From Lachnospiraceae bacterium (GTDB taxonomy: Bacteria > Bacillota > Clostridia > Lachnospirales > Lachnospiraceae): 64,000 nt of DNA. The notes beneath the pieces were generated by a model. It did not search any database, was not told where the DNA came from, and saw only the letters and a program-made list of their open reading frames with translations. Shown one piece after another: positions 30,326-39,300 of the stretch; positions within the stretch are counted from its first letter, which is position 1; the number at the start of each line of letters is the position of its first letter. The stretch lies in the NCBI GenBank assembly GCA_902362715.1, contig CABIXN010000002.1, positions 1 through 64,000 of the forward strand. Reading direction: 5' to 3'. Both the position numbers and the translations under genes were made by a program.

Positions 30326-30439
30326 CCACACATCGAGGGCGAGGTCTGTCCGTTGGTGTGGATAGCCATATTTTCGCTTTCCCCCTCTCCACACCTCACC
30401 CCCTAATTACTACCAAAACTATCCGAAAGAAAAAAATTG

Positions 30440-30463
30440 GCAGTCGTTATAGACTGCTTTTTT
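30440..30463 (+). terminator. Terminator before the adhesin gene
   Basis: GCAGTC (30440-30445) pairs with GACTGC (30452-30457) and is followed by six T. Confidence 0.75.
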
Positions 30464-30506
30464 CGGTTAGTAAAGAAACTCACAAACAAAAAGTAGGAGG
30501 TAATGT

Positions 30507-33500
30507 ATGAAATTCCCCAAATTATTCAAAAAGGCTGCGGCCCTTGTCATGGCTGCGGTCACAACCTTCTCTGTGCTGCCAGCGACAACAGCATTTGCTG
30601 CGGGAGATATTGGCACGATTTCCTTTGACTTCACTTATGACAGGAATGGAAATGCCATGCGCTATAACTCCAGTGCAGTGTTTGACGGTTATACCGCAGG
30701 CGGAACAGGCAGTTACAAGTACCGTATGTATGTAGACGGTGATAATGCATTCTGTATTCAGCCGGGTGTACCGCTGAAAACAGGCAATACCCTCAAGAAA
30801 AATTCTTCCCAGACATGGAATGCCCTTTCTTCCAGCCAGAAAAAAGCAGTAGGACTTGCCCTGCTCTATGGCTATCAGGGAAACCGCAGTCATCTTTCGG
30901 GAAGTGATGATGAGAAATGGCTTGCCACACAGACCCTTGTCTGGGAATTTGTGACGGGATGCCGTGAGTCCACAGGGGCTTACCAGCAGACAAGCCAGAA
31001 AGCGTACAGCCTGCACTTTGGTTCCAATTATCCAAACAGCGGTGCTGCCGAGGTGTATAACCAGATCGTTTCTCTGCTGTCCAAACACAATACCATTCCG
31101 AGTTTTATGTCGGGTGGTGCGGATGACATCACAAAGGAACTTTCCTATCAGGACGGGAAATACACCATGACACTGACGGATAACAATGGTGTCCTTGCTG
31201 ACTATTCCTTTGCCACATCCGACAGTAAAGTGAGTGTGTCCAAATCCGGCAACAAGCTGACGATCACATCCGAAACAGCCTTTGACGGTTCTGTAAGGAT
31301 CACTGCCACAAGAAGCAATGTGCCAACGGTCAGCAGCAGCGCAAAACTGATCGCCTATGGTGATCCCAGTTTGCAGGATGTTGTGACCGGTGTGGAAAAT
31401 GCAGATGCAGTAAAGGCATATCTGAATGTGGAGACACCTACCGGTACAATCGCACTGAAAAAGACTTCTGAGGACGGCGTCGTTGCAGGGATTTCCTTTA
31501 CGATCAAGGGCGAGAACTTCAACAAAACCGTTACCACAGACGAAAACGGTAATCTGACTGTGGAGGGATTGTTCCCCGGCACTTACACCATTACGGAACA
31601 GTCCATTGATAAGTATGAGCCGCAGGAAACCCAGACCATCACGCTGATCGGCGGCAAGACCACCACAGTCAACTTCAACAATACGCTGAAAAGAGGAAGC
31701 CTTGAGGTTGTAAAAACTTCTGAGGACAGTCTGGTTGAGGGCGTGACATTCCACCTCTACGGAACATCATTAAGCGGCTTACCGGTAGATGAGTATGCTG
31801 TGACCGATGCCGAGGGTGTGGCAAAGTTTGAAAATATCCTGATCAGCGGCAATACCCCGTATGTCCTTGAGGAAGTAGATACCGCCATCCGCTATGTGGT
31901 TCCGGCAAGCCAGACCGCTCCGGTGGAATGGAATAAGGTCACAGAGCGCAGCTTTACCAACATCCTCAAAAAATTCAATGTAACTGTCACAAAGACAGAC
32001 GCTGAAACCGGGACACCCCAGGGGGATGCTTCCCTTGCCGGTGCAGTTTATGGCATCTATAAGGGCGAGGAACTGATTGACACTTACACCACAGACGGAA
32101 ACGGACAGTTTACCACAGACTATTATGTGTGCGGCAATGACTGGAGTATCCGTGAGATCAGCCCATCGGAAGGCTATCTGCTCGATGAAACCATCCATCA
32201 TGTAGGGGCAGAGCCGGAGCTTTATACCGTAGAGCTGAACAGCACCGCCAACGATGTGAATGAACAGGTAATCAAGGGAAAGATTGCGATCATCAAACAC
32301 ACCGATGACGGAGAAACCCAGATTGAAACACCCGAAGAAGGCGCAGTATTTGAAGTCTATTTGAAATCGGCAAACAGTTATGCCGACGCCAAAGACAGTG
32401 AGCGTGATCTTCTGACTTGTGACGAGAATGGTTTTGCTCAGACAAAAGACCTGCCCTACGGGATCTATACGGTCAAACAGACATCCGGCTGGGAAGGCCG
32501 TGAGCTGATGAAACCGTTTGATGTGTTTATCAATTCGGATGGACAGACTTACCGCTATCTCATTAACAATGCCAACTTTGAAAGTTATATCAAGATCGTG
32601 AAGAAAGACGCTGAAACAGGCAACACCATCCCGTATGCCGGTGCCGGTTTCCAGATCTATGACCCGAACGGCGAGCTGGTAACGATGACTTTCACTTACC
32701 CGGAAGTCACAACCATTGACACGTTCTATACTACGGCAGACGGCGAACTGATCACCCCGCAGACACTGGAGTATGGAACTGGATATTCCCTGGTTGAAGT
32801 ACAGGCTCCATACGGCTATGTTCTGAACTCTGAACCCGTCTATTTCGATGTGGTACAGGAGGATTCTTCTGAGGAAAGCGGCATTACCGTCATTGAGGTG
32901 GTAAGGGAAAACGTAGCCCAGAAAGGAACCATTACCGTTTCCAAGTCCGGCGAAATGTTCAGCTCTGTTACGGAAGCCGGAGGAATGTATCAGCCTGTTT
33001 TTGCAGTCGGCAGCCTGGAAGGTGCGGTATATGAGATCACCGCAGCCGAGGACATCTATACGCTGGATGGTACCCTTCGGGCTTCTAAGGGCGAGGTTGT
33101 GGATACCATTACCACAGGTGCAGACGGGACGGCAACCAGCAAGGAACTGTATCTGGGCAGCTATGAAGTAAAGGAAATCACGGCTCCGTATGGCATGGTT
33201 CTCAATGAAGAAATTCACTCGGTTGAGCTTGTCTATGCCGGTCAGGAAGTAGCGGTGACAGAAACTTCCACCAGCTTCTACAACGAAAGGCAGAAAGTTG
33301 AAATTGACCTGACCAAGAGCCTTGAAGTCGATGAGGATTATGGAGTTGGAAACAACGGCGAGATCTTTGATGTTTCCTTTGGGCTTTATGCAGCCGAGGA
33401 ACTGACCGCCGCTGATGGAACGACCATTCCGGCTGACGGTCTGATCGAGGTGATTACCCTTGATGAGAATGGACACGGTAAGGCAGTCAGCGACCTGCCG

Positions 33501-34652
33501 ATGGGCAGCTATTATGTGCAGGAAATCAGTAACAATGCGGCCTATCTGAAAAATGAAACCAAATACCCGGTTGTCTTTGAGTACGCCGGTCAGGAAACCG
33601 CTGTCGTTTCCATTACTGCCAATGAGGGCGAAGCCATTGAAAATGATCTGATCTATGGAGCTGTCAGTGGAAAGAAATCCGATGAGGATGGAAATGCTTT
33701 AGGTGGTGCGCTTATCGGTATCTTTAAGACCGGTACAGAGGAATTTACAACCGAAACAGCGATTGCAACTACCACATCGGAAGATGACGGTAGTTTTTCT
33801 TTTGCTAAAGTGCCATATGGAAACTGGATCATCCGTGAGATTGAAAGCCCGACGGGTTATGTACTCTCCGATGAAGAAATTCCTGTAACCATCAGCAAGG
33901 TAGACGAGGTTGTGGAAATTGAACTGGTCAATGAGTTTATTACCGGCAGCATCGAGCTGACAAAGGTGGATGAAGATTATCCTGACAATAAGCTGACCGG
34001 TGCTGTTTTTGAAGTCTTTGCAGATAAAAACGGTGACGGAAAACTGGATGACGGCGATGAACTGCTGGGAGAAATGGGCGAACTGGGCGATGGTGTTTAC
34101 CAGATGAACGATCTTCGCTATGGAAAATATCTTGTCCGTGAAAAGACAGCGCCCGAAGGATTCCTGCTTGATGAGAATGTTTATCCGGTGTCCATTGAGG
34201 AAGATGGAAAGGTCTATACGGTTGAAAATGAAGCGGGTGTTGGATTTATCAATGCAGCGCAGAAAGGCTCTCTGAAGATCGTAAAAACTTCTTCTGACAA
34301 AAAGGTAGAGGGCTTCTCTTTCCGTGTGACAGGAACAAACGGATATGACCAGACTTTTAAGACCGATAAAAACGGTGAGATCTTTATCGAAGGTTTGCGA
34401 ATTGGCGAATACACGGTATCTGAGGTCAGCGACAGTGTTTCTTCTGGATATATCCTGCCTGCCGACAAGCAGGTAACCATCAAGGTGGATGAAACAGCTA
34501 CCGTAGAAATGCACAACGAACTGAGAGAAACACCGAAAACAGGCGATGACTTCAATCCTGCTCTTTGGATCGGGCTGGCGGCGGTTTCCGTACTTGGTGC
34601 CGGTGTCTTAGGTTTTGTTGGCTTCAAGAATAAAAAGAAAAAGGAGGATTAA
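30507..34652 (+). CDS. Sortase-anchored thioester adhesin with about ten Cna-B/SpaA-like repeats
   Basis: The 1381-residue surface protein has a signal peptide (residues 1-31, cut near AFA-AG). A thioester domain follows: Cys82 in AFCIQPG and Gln141 in ATQTLVWEF are the expected cross-link partners. From about residue 312 there are roughly ten Cna-B-like modules, each opening with a Lys-bearing strand such as GTIALKKTSEDG, GSLEVVKTSED or GSIELTKVDED and closing with a Glu strand such as YTITEQ or YLVREK; these form internal isopeptide bonds in the family. The C-terminus is ETPKTGDD, a hydrophobic helix and KNKKKKED. The motif TPKTG replaces LPxTG. A sortase B gene lies in the same element. 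It may bind host tissue or help cells pair during conjugation. Confidence 0.93.
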   Translation: MKFPKLFKKAAALVMAAVTTFSVLPATTAFAAGDIGTISFDFTYDRNGNAMRYNSSAVFDGYTAGGTGSYKYRMYVDGDNAFCIQPGVPLKTGNTLKKNSSQTWNALSSSQKKAVGLALLYGYQGNRSHLSGSDDEKWLATQTLVWEFVTGCRESTGAYQQTSQKAYSLHFGSNYPNSGAAEVYNQIVSLLSKHNTIPSFMSGGADDITKELSYQDGKYTMTLTDNNGVLADYSFATSDSKVSVSKSGNKLTITSETAFDGSVRITATRSNVPTVSSSAKLIAYGDPSLQDVVTGVENADAVKAYLNVETPTGTIALKKTSEDGVVAGISFTIKGENFNKTVTTDENGNLTVEGLFPGTYTITEQSIDKYEPQETQTITLIGGKTTTVNFNNTLKRGSLEVVKTSEDSLVEGVTFHLYGTSLSGLPVDEYAVTDAEGVAKFENILISGNTPYVLEEVDTAIRYVVPASQTAPVEWNKVTERSFTNILKKFNVTVTKTDAETGTPQGDASLAGAVYGIYKGEELIDTYTTDGNGQFTTDYYVCGNDWSIREISPSEGYLLDETIHHVGAEPELYTVELNSTANDVNEQVIKGKIAIIKHTDDGETQIETPEEGAVFEVYLKSANSYADAKDSERDLLTCDENGFAQTKDLPYGIYTVKQTSGWEGRELMKPFDVFINSDGQTYRYLINNANFESYIKIVKKDAETGNTIPYAGAGFQIYDPNGELVTMTFTYPEVTTIDTFYTTADGELITPQTLEYGTGYSLVEVQAPYGYVLNSEPVYFDVVQEDSSEESGITVIEVVRENVAQKGTITVSKSGEMFSSVTEAGGMYQPVFAVGSLEGAVYEITAAEDIYTLDGTLRASKGEVVDTITTGADGTATSKELYLGSYEVKEITAPYGMVLNEEIHSVELVYAGQEVAVTETSTSFYNERQKVEIDLTKSLEVDEDYGVGNNGEIFDVSFGLYAAEELTAADGTTIPADGLIEVITLDENGHGKAVSDLPMGSYYVQEISNNAAYLKNETKYPVVFEYAGQETAVVSITANEGEAIENDLIYGAVSGKKSDEDGNALGGALIGIFKTGTEEFTTETAIATTTSEDDGSFSFAKVPYGNWIIREIESPTGYVLSDEEIPVTISKVDEVVEIELVNEFITGSIELTKVDEDYPDNKLTGAVFEVFADKNGDGKLDDGDELLGEMGELGDGVYQMNDLRYGKYLVREKTAPEGFLLDENVYPVSIEEDGKVYTVENEAGVGFINAAQKGSLKIVKTSSDKKVEGFSFRVTGTNGYDQTFKTDKNGEIFIEGLRIGEYTVSEVSDSVSSGYILPADKQVTIKVDETATVEMHNELRETPKTGDDFNPALWIGLAAVSVLGAGVLGFVGFKNKKKKED

Positions 34653-34655
34653 AGC

Positions 34656-34748
34656 ATGGATGTAAAAACAATCCTTGCAATCGCACTTGTTGTGTTCATT
34701 GCAGGCGGAACCATCTGGCTGAACATCCGCCACAGAAATAAGAAGTGA
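34656..34748 (+). CDS. 30-residue single-helix membrane peptide
   Basis: The reading frame MDVKTILAIALVVFIAGGTI continues WLNIRHRNKK. It has an AAGGAGG site and begins 3 bases after the adhesin stop. It is one membrane helix with a basic end and is followed at once by a terminator. It could be a helper of the adhesin; the function is unknown. Confidence 0.6.
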   Translation: MDVKTILAIALVVFIAGGTIWLNIRHRNKK

Positions 34749-34755
34749 TCGTGGA

Positions 34756-34785
34756 GGGGCGGCAAAACATGCCGCCCCTTTCCTT
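34756..34785 (+). terminator. Terminator after the adhesin unit
   Basis: GGGGCGGCA (34756-34764) and TGCCGCCCC (34770-34778) form a perfect 9-bp stem with a 5-base loop, followed by TTTCCTTT. Confidence 0.85.
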
Positions 34786-34799
34786 TATGGAGGTATTCA

Positions 34800-35105
34800 A
34801 TGGAAAATCTGAAAACCATCGAGGGCAAGATCAAAGCCATTCTGAAAAAAGACGAGGAAACCAGGGATGATGATATGCTGCTCTACCTGAAGGTTTGCAA
34901 TGCCTATCTGAAAGGTGCCGGGGCAATGCCTCTGGCTGAGGTCATGACCCAGTACAAATATCTTGGCTTACCCAGTTTTGAGAGCGTATGCAGGATACGG
35001 AGAAAACTTCAGGCAAAGAACCCGGAGCTTGCGGGCAACAGCCATGTGCGCCGTGTCCGGGCCAAAGGAGAAAAAGACTATCGCAACTATGCGAAAGAAT
35101 CGTGA
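34800..35105 (+). CDS. Conserved ICE protein, unknown function
   Basis: This 101-residue basic protein is predicted to be largely helical (KTIEGKIKAILKKDEETRDD, then SFESVCRIRRKLQAKNPEL). The second half resembles a small helix-turn-helix-like DNA-binding segment seen in phage and ICE proteins, but I do not recognise the family. It has a GGAGG site and opens the operon that leads to the large polyvalent protein. Confidence 0.65.
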   Translation: MENLKTIEGKIKAILKKDEETRDDDMLLYLKVCNAYLKGAGAMPLAEVMTQYKYLGLPSFESVCRIRRKLQAKNPELAGNSHVRRVRAKGEKDYRNYAKES

Positions 35106-35114
35106 GGTCTGCCT

Positions 35115-35390
35115 ATGAATGAAGAAAAGCGCATCAATGCCGGTTATGAGATTATAGAAAGCTGTACTATCGGGAGTACGGAATTGGTGATCGGTCATAA
35201 CCCGAAAGCCCCGAACCCTTATGTCTGCTGGTATTGCAAAAACGGAACGGATTATTTCTGGGGCTGCTATGTCAATGAACTTTCTGCGGCGAGGGAGAAA
35301 CTGAATGAGCGATATCAGACGGAATGCCGTCTGCCTTACAACAACCCTTCTTCCCCAAAGCAGAAAAGCAGTGATGACCGTGAACGGTAA
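35115..35390 (+). CDS. Conserved ICE protein, paralog of the next but one gene
   Basis: The 91-residue protein (INAGYEIIESCTIGSTELV, NPYVCWYCKNGTDYFWG) shares its fold pattern with the N-terminal half of the protein at 35522-36127 (IGNYAVEQSIHIGKKEVV, HPYVVCYCDYNNPFSA). This suggests a tandem duplication. The function is unknown. Its end overlaps the next small gene by 17 bases. Confidence 0.65.
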   Translation: MNEEKRINAGYEIIESCTIGSTELVIGHNPKAPNPYVCWYCKNGTDYFWGCYVNELSAAREKLNERYQTECRLPYNNPSSPKQKSSDDRER

Positions 35391-35529
35391 AAAGAAGAAA
35401 TATGACTGTACGACCTGCCCCTATCCCCGATATAAGGACAGGTCAATGATTTTCTGCGATGTCTGTATCCGAAAAATCTTAGACGAGCAGAACTGGAAAA
35501 AACAAAGAAAGGATGATGCTGATGAATGA
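35374..35529 (+). CDS. Small CxxC protein, possible zinc ribbon
   Basis: I take the internal ATG 35374, giving 51 residues: MTVNGKKKKYDCTTCPYPRY, then CDVCIRKILDEQNW. Two CxxC pairs suggest a small zinc-binding knuckle. No strong ribosome binding site is present, but it overlaps both neighbours and is probably coupled. The frame is open further upstream inside the previous gene. Confidence 0.5.
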   Translation: MTVNGKKKKYDCTTCPYPRYKDRSMIFCDVCIRKILDEQNWKKQRKDDADE

Positions 35530-36127
35530 CGAGAAAAGGATGATCGGCAACTATGCTGTGGAACAGAGTATCCACATCGGAAAGAAAGAAGTTGTTTTCT
35601 GTGTCGATAAACGGGCGGAACATCCCTATGTAGTCTGCTACTGCGATTACAATAATCCGTTTTCTGCACCATGGCCAACAGAAGCCGTAGGCACAGAGGA
35701 TTATCTGGAAGCTATGCAGCTTTTTTGTGATCGTGTGCAGACACAGATCGAACAGACACGAGCCGAACAGGAAAAATTCAAGTTTGACCCTACCCCCTTT
35801 ACAGTCGCTGACTGTATCCCTGACATGAGGAATAAAAGCATTGTAGGCAAGGTGGTTGTGATCAATGCAGAACCGAAGCGATATGAATATCAGCACGCTG
35901 CTTACCAGCTTGTACTTGCGGAAGGCGGAAACGGTGCCACCGGCGGCAGAGGTCAGGCAGTCTTTGGTACCTGCCTTGCTACTGGCGAGCATAGCCGCTG
36001 GGAACGGTATGATGTCCTTGGTGAGATCAAGCCGGAGCGTATGCCCCAATGGGCCAAGGATGCCTTGAAAACCATTCAGAAAGCGCAGCCTGTAAAAGCT
36101 GCAAAACAGAAAGAAATGGAACGATAA
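35522..36127 (+). CDS. Conserved ICE protein, unknown function
   Basis: This 201-residue protein starts MNDEKRMIGNYAVEQSIHIG at ATG 35522, preceded by AAAGGATG. The N-terminal ~70 residues are paralogous to the protein at 35115. The C-terminal part (TVADCIPDMRNKSIVGKVVV and a Gly-rich GGNGATGGRGQAVFG loop) has no assignment. It is the second-last small gene before the polyvalent protein. Confidence 0.65.
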   Translation: MNDEKRMIGNYAVEQSIHIGKKEVVFCVDKRAEHPYVVCYCDYNNPFSAPWPTEAVGTEDYLEAMQLFCDRVQTQIEQTRAEQEKFKFDPTPFTVADCIPDMRNKSIVGKVVVINAEPKRYEYQHAAYQLVLAEGGNGATGGRGQAVFGTCLATGEHSRWERYDVLGEIKPERMPQWAKDALKTIQKAQPVKAAKQKEMER

Positions 36128-36139
36128 GGAGGATAGATA

Positions 36140-36364
36140 ATGGCGATCAACCAGAAAGCGGTCAAAGTCATCAATAAGATTCTGGACGCTGGTTTTACCG
36201 ATGAAAAAGCAATCTCCGCCATGACGATGGATGATATTCTCTCTATCCAGGGCATTACCGTGGCGGATATTGCGCTCATCAATGAATTGCAGAAAAGCAT
36301 AAAAGCAAACAGGGTGATTTCCTTTTTGACGGAGAGGACAAGGAATAATCCTGAAAATCAATAA
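36140..36364 (+). CDS. Small helical ICE protein
   Basis: The 74-residue protein, MAINQKAVKVINKILDAGFT and so on, is all helical. Its middle (MTMDDILSIQGITVADIALINELQ) resembles a short helix-hairpin-like DNA-associating unit. It has AAGGAGG at a good distance and lies 15 bases before the next gene. Function is unknown. Confidence 0.6.
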   Translation: MAINQKAVKVINKILDAGFTDEKAISAMTMDDILSIQGITVADIALINELQKSIKANRVISFLTERTRNNPENQ

Positions 36365-36379
36365 GGAGGTGGAAATGAA

Positions 36380-39300
36380 ATGGCTGCAAAGTATCAGCTG
36401 ATTACCGAGCTGTATCGGCGCACAGAAATTGCGGTAGCCAAGAACCCGCAGACATGGCAGAACTTTCTTGCCGCTGCCTGCCGGAATTACAAATGCCGCT
36501 TTGACGAACAGCTCTTAATCTTTGCCCAGCGCCCGGATGCGGTTGCCGTGGCACAACTTGAAACCTGGAACAAACAGTTCCGGCGCTGGGTAAATAAAGA
36601 CAGCAAAGGGATTGCGGTATTTGACCCCAAAGGCCGCAGGAATACCCTGAAATATTACTTTGATGTGTCAGACACACACGAAGGTTATTACGGCAGCCGT
36701 CCTGTTCCGATATGGCAGATGGAAACCCGATACGAGCAGCCTGTGATGGAACGGCTTTCTGACAGGTTTGGAGAACTGGAAGGTACCGATCTTGCCTCTG
36801 CCCTGATGGAAACAGCGAAAAATGCCGTGGAAGATCATCTGCAGGACTATCTTTCACAGCTCAAAGATATGACAGCGGACAGTTTCTTAGAAGAACTGGA
36901 CGATTTGAATATTGAGGTCATGTACCAGAGGCTGGCCGTAAACAGTGTGGCATTTATGCTGGTCAGCCGCTGTGGTCTGGATACGAGCGAATACTTTGAA
37001 CGTGAGGATTTTCAGGACATTGTGAACTTTAATACCCCTGCCACTATTAACGCCCTTGGCATTGCAACAAGTGACATTGCGGAAATGGCACTCCGGGAAA
37101 TCTCACAAACGATCCGGGATGTGCAGGTGGCAGAAAAAACACAGTCCCGCACCTTTGCGCAGGAAACACAATCTTCGTATGATAGAAGCAGAAAACAACC
37201 CGAAAGGAGCGATAATCATGGAGAACATCACATATACCCGTCAGGGGGATTATCTTATTCCCGACCTGACATTACCGACAGAGCCAGAACTTCCGCTTGG
37301 CAGATACGCATTGATGCACCGGGATTATCTGGAGCAGCACAAGAGAGTGACCTATCTCAACCTTCTGACACAGGGCAGGCTGAACGAGCATCTGTACCAG
37401 ACGGAACAGACAGCGATCCAGAGGCTGGAACTTCTGACGAAGCAGCTGTCAGCCGAGCAGGGCGTGACGGAGGAACTGAAAGAGAAAGCACCGATGCAGT
37501 GGGTGGGAATGATGAACAACATTCGCAGCCAGGCGGAGGAACTGATCCTGAACGAACTGATCTACCGTTAAGCACAGCCAATGAAGAAGAAGTCACAGCC
37601 AATCTTCCTACCGTAGAGGAACAAATCGAACAGATTGCAGAAGCAGAGGACGAAAAATCCTCTGCTTTTTCTGTTTCACAGGAAGATATTGACTCTGTCC
37701 TGGTAAGAGGAAGCGGCTTTGAAAATGGCAAGTACCGTATCTACCGTCAATTTCAGAAGCATGAGGATAAGAAAGCCAACATTACCTTTCTTAAAAATGA
37801 GTACGGCACCGGCGGCGGTACGCACAGTTATCCCGATGGGACACAGGGCGGGACATGGCATGACAGTAAAGGGATCGGAATTGAAAAGCATGGTTCCTAT
37901 ACAAAGCCCGACCTTGTACTTTCGTGGTCAAAAGTAGAAAAACGGATCAGGGAACTGATTCAAAATGACCGCTATTTTAATGCCAAGGAAAAAGACCACT
38001 ATCCTGAATTTCTGGAAAGTGTGGAAGCTCCCCAGTATGAAATTGATGCACAGCGGAAAATGGCAAGGCAGCGTTTTATTGATGCCCACCGTGACCTTCC
38101 GCCTGCGGATAAGAGAGATACCCTTTCTTTGCGGCTGTCTGATTTTATCCGTGATCTGGATCATTACGAAAAGGATCTGCTCAAAGAGGTGGATCGTGCC
38201 GATCTTGCCGATGTTCCTGCCGAACAGATGGAGCAGCTTCTTTCAGAGCCTGCCACTGTCCAGCAGCTGCTTGATTTTCTGACGAAAGTGCAGAGGCAGA
38301 CCGTCAGCGTTTACAGCCGGAGCAATGCATGGCGCTTTTCCCAGGAACTTCTGGAACTTCACCCTGTCCGCTACCTCTATCATGAGGGAGATACGGTGTA
38401 TCTGGGAGCAGATAAATATGAAGTATCTGCCTTTGATGAAACTGCTGTATCCCTTCAAAATCCTGAATTTCCCCTGTTCGGGAAAGAAATGAGCCGGACG
38501 GATTTTGAAGAAAAGCTCCGTGAAAATCCTGCCAATGACCACCTGAAGGTCATCATTACAGAAATGCAGGACAAGGAAACACCTGCCGAAACAAAGCCTG
38601 ACCGTCTGGTATTTTCTATTGGCTTTTCAGAACACCCCGCCTTTTATGACCGGGAACTGAAGGATCGATACACCGATTTGAGCTTTGCCCTTGGCAATTA
38701 TCTTCTGGGTGTTTTGGACGAGAAGCAGCACCGGGAAAGACAGGCGGAAGAAAATCATGTTGGATGGTATCACAAGACCGATTTTGAGATTACTGCTACT
38801 ATTGGCGGCGAGGATTTTCACTATGAGGGACGCTTTGACATTGGAGATGGCGAGGGCGATCTGATTGCCCATATCAAAAACTTCTATGAATACTCCCTTT
38901 CCCCCAATTGTCCATTTATTCCCGAATGGAAGAAACAGGGCGAGGATTTCTATCGTGAGAAACTAGAGAGCCTGCAATGGGGACGAGATGTATTCCTTCC
39001 CTATCTGGAACAGCATAAGACGCTGACGCCAGAGGACGAGAAGCTCTTTGCGGAAATCATGGCAACAGAAAATGACTGGTTCCGTGTCCCGGAGGACAAG
39101 AACACAAGCCTTGCCGGGCGTTTGGTGGACTTCATTGAGGAAGTTGATCCATATGAGTATCAGGATACCTTGGAAGTTGGAGAAACCAAAGAGGATGCCA
39201 TTCAGAAAATCGAGGCGGATTTAGCTGATCCGACGCATGTGCAAAGTTATGTGGAACAGCTGACGCAGTGGCAGGAAGAATTGGAGGATGAAGAACAAAA

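Noticed and set aside
30326..30420. CCACAC...GTGTGG inverted repeat after the ICE parB gene as a partition site
   Set aside because: The arms are only 6 bases and no other copies were noticed, so there is not enough to call a site.
31779..33476. A 565-residue open frame opposite the adhesin gene (and a 410-residue one at 30522-31754)
   Set aside because: Both are shadows of the repeat-rich adhesin; the plus strand has the signal peptide, modules and sorting signal.
31440..34530. Regularly spaced repeats inside the adhesin gene as a possible CRISPR or satellite array
   Set aside because: The similarity is at protein level (Cna-B-like modules of about 90-110 residues), not short identical DNA repeats with spacers. 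No CRISPR array was seen anywhere in the window.
37056..37217. Upstream extension of the tnpV frame
   Set aside because: The family start MENITYTRQGDYLIPDLTLP and the strong ribosome site fix the start at 37218; the earlier 54 codons have no conserved features.
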